DNA of 64,000 nucleotides from JASJBU01 sp963797085 (GTDB taxonomy: Bacteria; Pseudomonadota; Gammaproteobacteria; Chromatiales; Chromatiaceae), in assembly GCA_963797085.1 (NCBI GenBank), contig CAWCOA010000004.1, forward strand, positions 248,001-312,000, read 5' to 3'. The position numbers and the translations under genes are program-made. Below, piece after piece: positions 38,001-46,100 of this stretch (positions are counted from its first letter, which is position 1; the number at the start of each line of letters is the position of its first letter). Under the pieces are notes generated by a model. It was not told the origin of the DNA and made no database searches. It saw only the letters and a list, made by a program, of their open reading frames with translations.

Positions 38001-38699
38001 ATGACAAAAACAAAGTCAGAACTTCCTGAGCACATGAAGAAGACTCTTCGTGCATTGATGTCGGCCCAAATGGATACCAATACATTTGACGTTTTCGAGG
38101 GTGAGCTATTCGATTGGTATATAAAGGAAACGGAAGCTGTATTGAACAAAATGTTGTCAACCGAGAAATCATATATACAGGAAATAATTGAAGCGGGAGT
38201 GCCCGACATCAATGATAGCGGAATGGTGGCTGTAGAGTACTACACAAAAAGAATCCGTTACTCTCACGTTATCTATTTGACTTCTCTTCTTGAATCTTGC
38301 TTGGAACGAGCTTGTTCTAATCTTACCGTTGCTATTGGAAAGGAGAAGATACCATTTGAACTAAAAGACTTAAAAGCAGACCAGTGGTCAAAAAGAAGAA
38401 AGTTCCTAGAACGATACGGAAGCTTTTCGCTTCCGAGCGATCTATGGGCTAAAGTCAAAACGCTTATCACAGTTCGCAATTTTCTTGTTCATGAAAATGG
38501 AAACACAGAAAGCTTGAAAGAAGAGCAACGCAAACAACTAACGAAATGTCCTGGCCTAGCTTTTGACAGTTACGTGTTCAAGATTGAAGAGAGTTTTGTA
38601 CAGCATGGTTTTCTGGCAGTGAAATCATTTGTGAACGCAGTTGATGAACAAGTTGAAAAAGTCGTTCAAAGAGTACGCCATGCGGAGAGCACGGTTTGA
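38001..38699 (+). CDS. HEPN-domain protein (candidate RNase/toxin) in an integron-like cassette
   Basis: 232 residues, AT-rich compared with the chromosome. A helical protein with RYSHVIYLTSLLESCLERAC followed later by VRNFLVHENGN. The R159-N160-x3-H164 arrangement is the R-x4-6-H catalytic motif of HEPN ribonucleases. The general pattern resembles the MAE_28990-type HEPN proteins often found in defence loci and gene cassettes. No second antitoxin gene such as MNT follows. It begins 26 bases after GTTAGGC and ends 11 bases before an attC-like hairpin. No strong ribosome-binding site is seen; a four-codon mini-frame (ATG AGT AAA TAA) ends exactly before the start. Confidence 0.68.
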   Translation: MTKTKSELPEHMKKTLRALMSAQMDTNTFDVFEGELFDWYIKETEAVLNKMLSTEKSYIQEIIEAGVPDINDSGMVAVEYYTKRIRYSHVIYLTSLLESCLERACSNLTVAIGKEKIPFELKDLKADQWSKRRKFLERYGSFSLPSDLWAKVKTLITVRNFLVHENGNTESLKEEQRKQLTKCPGLAFDSYVFKIEESFVQHGFLAVKSFVNAVDEQVEKVVQRVRHAESTV

Positions 38700-38709
38700 G
38701 TAAAACATG

Positions 38710-38789
38710 GCCTAACAAGGGCGGTAAACGGACCCAATGCCGCGTCGCTTGTGCTCCTTGCATGGGTCCGTTTACCGCCAACGTTAACT
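38710..38789 (+). other. attC-like integron recombination site
   Basis: The 80-bp element starts GCCTAAC (an RYYYAAC core) and ends GTTAACT, close to GTTRRRY. Between them are perfect 16-bp inverted arms GGCGGTAAACGGACCC and GGGTCCGTTTACCGCC, separated by 28 bases. The TAACAA...AACGTTA outer pairing is typical of attC sites. It follows the HEPN stop by 11 bases and precedes the reverse-transcriptase start by 20. The alternative reading is a terminator hairpin, but there is no T-run. Confidence 0.62.
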
Positions 38790-38809
38790 CTAAGCGATAG
38801 ACTGAATCA

Positions 38810-39991
38810 ATGCTAAAACAGGTTTTTGATAGAGAGCAACTTTCTAAAGCACTTACATCATCAGATGTTTGGCAATGGGATTTATTGTCTAAATATGGCG
38901 ATGTCGAAACAGCAGTAGAGCACACTGTTCAGCACTGGAAGTCACATAACCTCACCTTATCATCATTAGAGACAAGAACAGTAAAGAACAAACCAGTATT
39001 TATCCCTGCTAATATGGAAGATGTATTTGCAACCAAGCTTCTCGATCGGTTTATTCGACGGATTTATAAAGTCAGGCAGTCAGATCGTAATCCAATAGTC
39101 AGGCAATTAATTACGCTATTAAAGGACTCTGGGAATTATCATATCGTTCGATTAGATATCAAAGATTGTTATGAAACTATACAGTTTGAAAATCTTATTA
39201 ATAAGTTTGATTACGAACTAATTCTCGCACCTGAATGTATCAAATTACTTAATGGTATTCATAGCGATCTTCGGAATAACCATGGTATGAATGGTTTACC
39301 TAGAGGGATGTCAATCAGTCCTACACTTGCTGAGCTTTATTTAGAAACATTAGATAAAAAGATAGCATCACATCCTGACGTCATATATAGCGCAAGGTAC
39401 GTAGATGATATCATTGTTCTCACACCAGCAGGGAAGGAAATTGGAGTACAAACTAGTGCTGTAGCCTTCATGAATGAAATGGGGCTAACTCTCAACAACA
39501 ATACTAATAAGTACTATAGTGGCTCTTCAAACACCGCAGAGTTTGATTACTTAGGTTATGCGATCAAGGTGGAACCCAAAAATAATAAGCCAAATAAAGT
39601 AACTTTGAAAATCTCTAGATCGAAGTTAAACAAACTTAAATCTAGGATAGCAATCAGTTTTAGTGATCATAAAAAACAAAACAATATATCCCTTTTAAAA
39701 AGAAGACTTGAATATCTTTGCATGCTGAAACCTGTACAAAAAAGTAACAACGGTGATTTGCTAGCAGGTCTTGCTCATAACTATCAGTATGTCACCGATA
39801 AATTTGAGTGTTTAAAATCTCTTGATGGTTTTCTCTGTAAACAGTTGAACAACCCTCGATTTGGTATCAATCAACAAGAACAAGCCAAGATTAAGAAAGT
39901 ATCTATTTATGGAAATGCAAAAAAAAGGAATGTAGGGAAATTTAGCAAGAAACAAACAGTTCAAATAATGCGGGTATGGAAAAATGCCTGA
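38810..39991 (+). CDS. drt3a: Anti-phage reverse transcriptase Drt3a (DRT type 3)
   Basis: 393 residues. Reverse-transcriptase motifs in order: IVRLDIKDCYETI (first catalytic Asp116), NGLPRGMSISPTLAELYLE (162-179) and SARYVDDIIVLTPAG with YVDD at 197-200. No maturase, endonuclease or protease domain is attached. The C-terminal third is basic, as expected for an RNA-binding region. A second, different RT starts eight bases before its stop, and a structured RNA follows. That trio is the layout of DRT type 3 (UG3 + UG8) defence systems. It would act in the cytoplasm making DNA templated by the ncRNA to block phage infection. Confidence 0.85.
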   Translation: MLKQVFDREQLSKALTSSDVWQWDLLSKYGDVETAVEHTVQHWKSHNLTLSSLETRTVKNKPVFIPANMEDVFATKLLDRFIRRIYKVRQSDRNPIVRQLITLLKDSGNYHIVRLDIKDCYETIQFENLINKFDYELILAPECIKLLNGIHSDLRNNHGMNGLPRGMSISPTLAELYLETLDKKIASHPDVIYSARYVDDIIVLTPAGKEIGVQTSAVAFMNEMGLTLNNNTNKYYSGSSNTAEFDYLGYAIKVEPKNNKPNKVTLKISRSKLNKLKSRIAISFSDHKKQNNISLLKRRLEYLCMLKPVQKSNNGDLLAGLAHNYQYVTDKFECLKSLDGFLCKQLNNPRFGINQQEQAKIKKVSIYGNAKKRNVGKFSKKQTVQIMRVWKNA

Positions 39992-41923
39992 CATTATTAA
40001 AGTAGATACTAATGACAAGTTAAGGACGTTGTTAACCGATGTTCTTCCCTATGAGTTGCCTTTATGGTTCTCTAATTTCACTATGTATCAAAGGTTTAGT
40101 ACATCAGTGCATGCCAATGCGTATAAGGTTATTTCTGGTCTAGATTTTAATAGTGATACTGGCATTTATATTCCTTTGGATTATCTTGTAAGTCGAGGCG
40201 GAGACAAATCACCACGTGCAATATCAATCATGCACCCAGCAGCTCAGCTGAAAGTTTGTGATTTTTATAATGAATACGATGATCTAATCGAATATTACTG
40301 TACGAAATCAGAATACTCACTGAGATACCCATACAGAAAATCAACAAAGTTTTTTGGAAAAGCACAAGAAGGTTCAAAGCTGATCGCTGGTGTAGAAAGT
40401 GTTGATGAGGAACGAATTGTTTCAAGTTCATATTTTAAATATAAAAAGTATCCTTTTTTATATCGTTTTTTCGAATCTTATGAATATCACAAACTGGAAA
40501 AACAGTTCCATAGTATGCTTCAGGTTGATGTTACCAAGTGCTTTCCCAGTATATATACGCATTCAATCGGTTGGGCAGTAAAAAATAAACGCCTAGCAAA
40601 ATCTAAGTCCAAAGGAAGTTTTGATGGGCAATTCGATGGATTAATGCAACTCACAAATTACCGTGAAACAAATGGCATAATTATTGGGCCTGAAGTAAGT
40701 AGAATTTTTGCAGAAATTATTTTACAAAAAATCGATTTAAACTTAGTCGAAAAAATGACGAAAAAATATAAATACCAAATCTCAAAGGACTATAACTTTA
40801 GGCGCTATGTTGATGATTATTTTTTTTCTTTCGCTCTAAAGAAGTGAAAACAGATTTCATAAAAACACTGGAGTTATGTCTTTTGGAATATAAGATGCAT
40901 TTGAATGATGCAAAAACAACAATAACATCTAGGCCTTTTGCAACTGATATATCTTTAGCGAAATACGCATTAAAACATGCTGTTGATGAATTCTACAGTT
41001 CACGCTATAAGGATAACAATACAGATTCTAAAACCATAATTCAATTAAGAAGGCCAAGCTCTAAAGCCAATAAGACAATAGCTGAAATTAAAATGGCTTT
41101 GGCCAATCACAAGGTTGAGTACCATTCAATTTCTAACTATCTGTTCAGTGCAATTACTAAGAGAATGCTTTCGTACTTGTCAAAAATAGAAGAAATTAAT
41201 GTCAAAGAAGAATTTCATTTAAATTGGCTTTTAGTTGATTTGGATGTGCTACTTTTTGTACATGCAATGGATATTCGGATAAGGCCAACAGATAGACTGG
41301 CACGTTTAATTCACGTTCTGCTTGAAAGTACTTCGGCTTGGCAGGAAAGCCATAAAAAACTAATTCACAAGAAAATTTTCGATCATGTTAAACAAGCAAT
41401 AAATATATTTATTAATTATGCTAATGACATGATTGGACTTGAGACATTAAATCTCTTGATTATCTTAACGATGCTACCTTCAAAATATCAGCTGCCAGAG
41501 GATAAACTCAAAGAGTATTTAGGTAGTTTGGAGCAACATTCAGAGACCAATGATTTCTACTTTCGTTGGATAACATTCATGCTCTATATAACGAATAATC
41601 CAGAATATTACCAACTACGAGATGAGCTGATTAGAGCAGCTGAGAATTATTTATTAAGTAGCGATAATATGTTTGTAGATTCTGAATACTTTATGTTCTA
41701 TTTTGATTATCTGGCTTGCCCACATATCGATAAGTCAGTGAGAAAGAATATGATGGAAGAAGTTAAAAAAATCACTTTTGATAGCAAACGAAAGCTAGTT
41801 AATTTTAATGTAGATACAAAAAGCCAAATAGTGCTTAATAGAGACTTTATTGCTAGCTGGAGAGATCCTGAATATTTGAAGAATAGCTTAGAGAAGAAAG
41901 AGTATATTTTCTCTTATAATTAG
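39984..41923 (+). pseudogene. drt3b: Anti-phage reverse transcriptase Drt3b (DRT type 3), frameshifted at a T-run
   Basis: The partner RT of Drt3a. The first frame (39984-40847) holds the catalytic core: LQVDVTKCFPSIYTHSIGWA (Asp182), NGIIIGPEVSR (230-240) and FRRYVDDYFF with YVDD at 275-278. It ends just after the eight-T run at 40820-40827. The second frame continues RSKEVKTDFIKTLELCLLEY and runs to TAG 41921-41923 with the thumb and C-terminal helical region. One extra base in the T-run restores a protein of about 647 residues, the length expected for this subunit. A sequencing indel is the simplest explanation; a disabling mutation or slippage at the run are alternatives. It overlaps drt3a by eight bases, so the two are co-translated. 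Confidence 0.83.
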
Positions 41924-41927
41924 TTTA

Positions 41928-42022
41928 TGTCGCCTGCCTCCGTAGGTTTTCTGCATTCACCTCCGGCGAATGTACGGGCTTAGGGAAACCTTTGCCACAC
42001 ACACGATGGGAGGTAGGCGGCA
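41928..42022 (+). ncRNA. DRT3-associated structured ncRNA with ACACACAC tract
   Basis: Begins five bases after the drt3b stop. TGTCGCCTGCCTCC (41928-41941) pairs along its whole length with GGAGGTAGGCGGCA (42009-42022), 14 pairs of which two are G-U. Nested inside are AGGTTT (41944-41949) with AAACCT (41986-41991) and CATTC/GAATG. Just before the closing arm lies CACACACAC (41996-42004), single-stranded in this fold. G-U pairs in the stem suggest selection for RNA structure. A ncRNA with an alternating AC template is a feature of DRT3 systems as I recall them. True ends are unknown. Confidence 0.75.
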
Positions 42023-42236
42023 CCCAATAATCAAAAGCTAACATGGGCACCTACCTTATACACTGCGCTAGTATTTAGGTATGGATGTCTCTGTAAGCTT
42101 GCCATATTTTCCGAAAATATTGGTTAAAGCCTTCAAAGAAAAGAGGCAATAGGGGACAGACCACGAATATAATGTTTAATAGTGTGAAATCCTTGATCTG
42201 CCCCTTTTACTCCCTTAATACCCGGTATATTTCCGC

Positions 42237-42330
42237 GCTATTTGTCACTTTGAAGAACTTTAGAAGTGTTTCGCACTGTACCGTCAGTGTACCTGACGAA
42301 AGCTGTTGTGTTTGCTGTTCCTGTGCCCTA
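42237..42330 (+). repeat. Dispersed GTGTACC-type repeat, copy near the DRT3 locus
   Basis: The segment from TTTGTCACTTTGAAGAAC through AAGTGTTTCGCACTGTACC to AGTGTACCTGACGAAAGC closely parallels 51062-51150. Shorter relatives occur near 37520, 52448 and 56250. Just upstream (42150-42170) is AATAGGGGACAGACCACG, a sequence often left by REP-associated or IS200-type transposition. Confidence 0.6.
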
Positions 42331-42458
42331 CCAATACAAAAATGGCCACTTTAAGTCGGAGCTGACTTACGTATATCTACAGTATTAGCACCAACATGTA
42401 GAACCCAATTATCCCGAATCTTCCTACCCGGATCACTGCTAGATCTCCAGAGCTCTGC

Positions 42459-43100
42459 TTAAGGCCGTTTATCTCCCTCATCCATTTTGAAAGGCATGAA
42501 GCGATACCAGACTTTTCCCTTTTCGGTTGTTGAGAACAAAAACAAGTGGCGGGTTTTCTTTGTATATTCAAAATAGGCGATCAAGGAGTCATCCTTGCCC
42601 CTTCCAATTGCAGTCATATTCGCCTGTTTCATCAGGGTTCCATCAAAGCTTCCATCATATTCATTGCGCTGCACATGCCAGCCTTCCTCGCAAGACATTT
42701 CCGCTTTGAAAGATACTCGATCATCCGGGTAAAGGTTTTCTCCCACAATACGCAGTTCTGCGGTGCCCTTTAACCGATCATGCTTTATAGAGACTGTTTC
42801 CGGGTTTCCACGGACAGGTGGACGACGAAAAACATTTGCCTCTAATCTTACTTGGCTTATTTCAGTCTGCGGAACGTCAGCGCTGTAACTTTCGCCATAA
42901 TACTGATAGACACCCGTGAGGGATGAGCACCCGCCATCATTCTCAAACTTTACTTGCGGCCATCCTGGAGGATAACCCGTCAATTCGAAAGCGCCAGTGG
43001 ATGGTGCTGATATCAATACATAGCAAAGACAGATCACCTTACGGAAATCCAGCCTGGTCAGAACGCACCCTACTAAAATCACCAGGAGCAAAAAAACCAC
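42459..43100 (-). CDS. Small secreted or lipoprotein-like partner of the RHS gene
   Basis: Up to 213 residues from a GTG at 43100, three bases after the RHS stop codon, so it is translated from the same message. The N-terminus is hydrophobic twice (VFLLLVILVGCVLTRLDF and VICLCYVLISAPSTGAFEL), and a GTG at about 43034 would give a single normal signal peptide. The mature part is beta-rich with Cys residues (FENDGGCSSLTGVYQYYG, FKAEMSCEEGWHVQRNEYDG). No family is recognised. Position suggests an immunity, chaperone or envelope anchor for the RHS protein. A seven-T run near its start makes an N-terminal frameshift possible. Confidence 0.6.
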   Translation of the reverse strand: MVFLLLVILVGCVLTRLDFRKVICLCYVLISAPSTGAFELTGYPPGWPQVKFENDGGCSSLTGVYQYYGESYSADVPQTEISQVRLEANVFRRPPVRGNPETVSIKHDRLKGTAELRIVGENLYPDDRVSFKAEMSCEEGWHVQRNEYDGSFDGTLMKQANMTAIGRGKDDSLIAYFEYTKKTRHLFLFSTTEKGKVWYRFMPFKMDEGDKRP

Positions 43101-43103
43101 CTG

Positions 43104-46100
43104 TCATTCATATGCATCATAGAGACTCAGGTTAGGATAGAGTGACGGCGAAACCATCCCAGCCACTGCAAATGGACTGGCTGGCATAACAAGCCCGTAG
43201 TTCGCCACCGAATCCACGATGCTCCTGATACCGGTAAAATAATGAGAGTTACCCAGGGCATTGTAAGAACCCGTGGCGTTTCTTAACCAATCATGCGGCC
43301 CCGCAAAAGACTCGTTGACGAAATCAGGGAGAGAGCCTGGATCATAGGGCATCCCCAAAAAGCTCGATCTATCATCTCCAGCTAAAATCTGTTGACCCTG
43401 ACAGCCTCCCATAAGAGAAGTGCACTGCGTATATGCGCCGGTATTCGGGTCTATCGTTCTGCGCGCCCCTGCGAGTTTCTTTCCATCACCGAAAAACCCA
43501 GCGCTATCACCATCGATGTTGTCCGGATTTAACGATGCATTCCTGAGCATAACCTGGCGCATCTGGTAATTGCCGTAGGTCAGTAATGACACGGCCATAC
43601 TCAACTTGAAGCCCTCTTTGAAGCGGCCCCCGGCCAATTCAGCAGAAGCCCCGCCAGCTAACGAATTGGCCGCCACACGGCCAAGGGTCCAGGTATTTCC
43701 GTAGTAGCCACTGATCCCCCCAAACGCCGCACCGCTGACCGCTCCGATAACGGCCCCTTTGAGACTCCCCGTGAGGATTGCTCCAGCGACAAATCCGCTT
43801 GCTGCACCTCCCACGATGGCGCTGGATACAGTTAGCGAGGAGATGGATGAGAAGGTTCCTGCTGCTGCGTTACTCCAAAAATACGCATTCGATACCAAGC
43901 CGTAGGTAAAGTAGGCCGCTACTGCTGCAACAATAGGTTTCCAATACTTCTTGACGAATTTTTTGACGGACTTAAACAGCTTCTTCAGAAAGAACCCGCT
44001 CGGATCTGTATAGGAGAGGGGGTTGTTGTTCACATAGCTGTAGCGGTTGAGCGCCTGGGGGTTGTCCTGGGTCTGCACGTACGGGTCGGCGCTCAGAAAT
44101 CTGCCCAAGACCGGATCATAGAGCCGTCCGCGCATGTGGATCAGCCCCATCTCGTCGTCATGCTCATGCCCGGTAAAACCCTGGGTGAAGTCGGTAGTGA
44201 CGAAACCGTCCTGCCAACTCGCCGTACGCCGTTGGCCGAAGGCGTCGAAGCTCAGGCGCTCGGCCACCTGGCCTTGCTCGTTGGTGATCGTATCCACCGA
44301 GCCCAGGTGGTCACGATGCAAGTAGCGTGTCTGCTCGGCAATCCAGCCACCAGGGATCTTGCTGCGCTCGACCCGTGCAATGACCTCGTCGCCGGCGCGA
44401 ACATAGTAGCGATGGACCTCTCTACCGCCGCTGCTGATAATCTTCTCGTAACTCCCACCACCGACATAATGCGTGGTAGCGCTGTTGCTCTGCTTCTTGA
44501 TGCGCTGTTCATCGGCGTCGTAGGCGAGGTTGATTACGTTCGTGCCGCTGCTGATACGCGCCGGCTGGTTGAACGAGGTCCACTCCAGGGTGCGTCCAGC
44601 GCCGCTCAGCATATTACCGTTGGCGTCATACGTGTAGCTATTTCCGGCTGCGTGGGTCACCGCGTGCGGCCCTGCCCCGGCCCCGCCGTACATGTAGCTG
44701 CCGGACCCAATATCAGACTTGAGTGTCAGATTGCCGAGTGCATCGTAGGCGTAGCTCTTGCTCCCCAGACCGACGAGGGTTGAGCTCTCTAAACGATGCA
44801 GCGCGTCGTAAGTAAAGCGCTCATTCAGCCCTCCCTGACGCCAGTCCTGGCGCTCGATGAGGTTGCCGACGCGGTCATAAAAATACTCTAAGTCCTGCAC
44901 CGCTCCCCCCGCGGTGGAGATCGCGGCTAGACGGCCAGTGTCTACCTCATAGAAGCGTTCAGCGAGCAGACCATTGCCGAGTCTGGCTCGAATAATATGC
45001 CCCTGGGCATCCGCGCTGTTTGCTTCCCAGTAAGATTTATTGGTGAGGTCGTTGACGACCGCGCTCAGGTGCCCGTTGGCGTCGTAGCTGCGACGCAGGC
45101 GGAAGTTGCCATTGGCCTGTGGGTAACCGACGGTGGCCACCCGCCCGGCCGAGTCATAGCTGGTGGTCATGGTGTAGCCCAGGGTGTCTATGTACTCAGT
45201 GATACCCGCCGGGCGTCCATAAGCGTCGTAACTGTGGGTCTTGCGGAATCCACCTGGAGCACTCACCTCGCTGAGCTTGCCGATGGCCTGGGCACCCATG
45301 TCATAGGTCCAGAGCGTTGTGCCCTCCGGGCTCAAGCGGCTGGTCTTGCGACCGAGCGCATCATAGAACAGTTCGGTTATCTGGCCGTTGCCGTCACGCT
45401 GCCAGATGAGTTCACCCAGAACATTGTAATCGTACTCCCAGAAACCCATATCAGGGTCATCCATACTGAGCTTGCGGCCCCGCACGTCATACGTGAGGTA
45501 GATGATATTTCCAGCGGCATCCTCGGTCTCGAGCAGATTACCGGTGGCGTCGTAGCGATAGTTGACGGTGTTGTTCAGGTGATCGGTTACCCGCGCCGTA
45601 CCCCCCAGGAGGTCTCTGACCTTGGTGGTGATTTTACCCTCGGCATCGGTGGCCCGGGTGATAAAGCCATTGTAGGCATTTCTGGTGATGCTGCCGTCTG
45701 CCGCGGTGACTCTCTTCAACCGGTCCTTGATATCGTATGCATACGCGGCCCACAGTGGAGCTTCGCCCGCAAAATACGCACGGCTCTTACGGGACAGGCG
45801 CCCGTAAATATCGTATTCACTGTCTTGGTAGATCACCCTGTCGTGCAAGCCACGGGTCTCTGTACGCACCTCTCGCTGAAACTGGTCATAGTAAGCAATG
45901 CGAATCGGTTTACCGCTGTCTCGAGTCACCACTTTATAGACCGGCGGGTGCATGGCGTGCGCCGGACAGGCAGTGGTTGCATTACACCAGAAATAATCGA
46001 TGTGCGTCTCGGTACCATCAGCGCGGTATTCTGCAATTTTTCGTCCCAGAGCGTCATAGTCCCAGCGCGTACTCAAACCATTCGGGCCTGTCAGCTGCGT

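Noticed and set aside
38710..38789. Rho-independent terminator for the HEPN gene
   Set aside because: The loop is 28 bases and no T-run follows; the RYYYAAC and GTTA ends favour attC.
40820..40850. Programmed frameshifting as the normal way to make Drt3b
   Set aside because: Several unrelated genes in the window have the same kind of homopolymer indel, so a sequencing or mutational cause is simpler; kept only as an alternative.
38810..41923. Group II intron or retron interpretation of the two reverse transcriptases
   Set aside because: No maturase X/D domain, no intron domain V hairpin and no msr-msd inverted repeats upstream; two tandem RTs with a downstream RNA fit DRT3 better.
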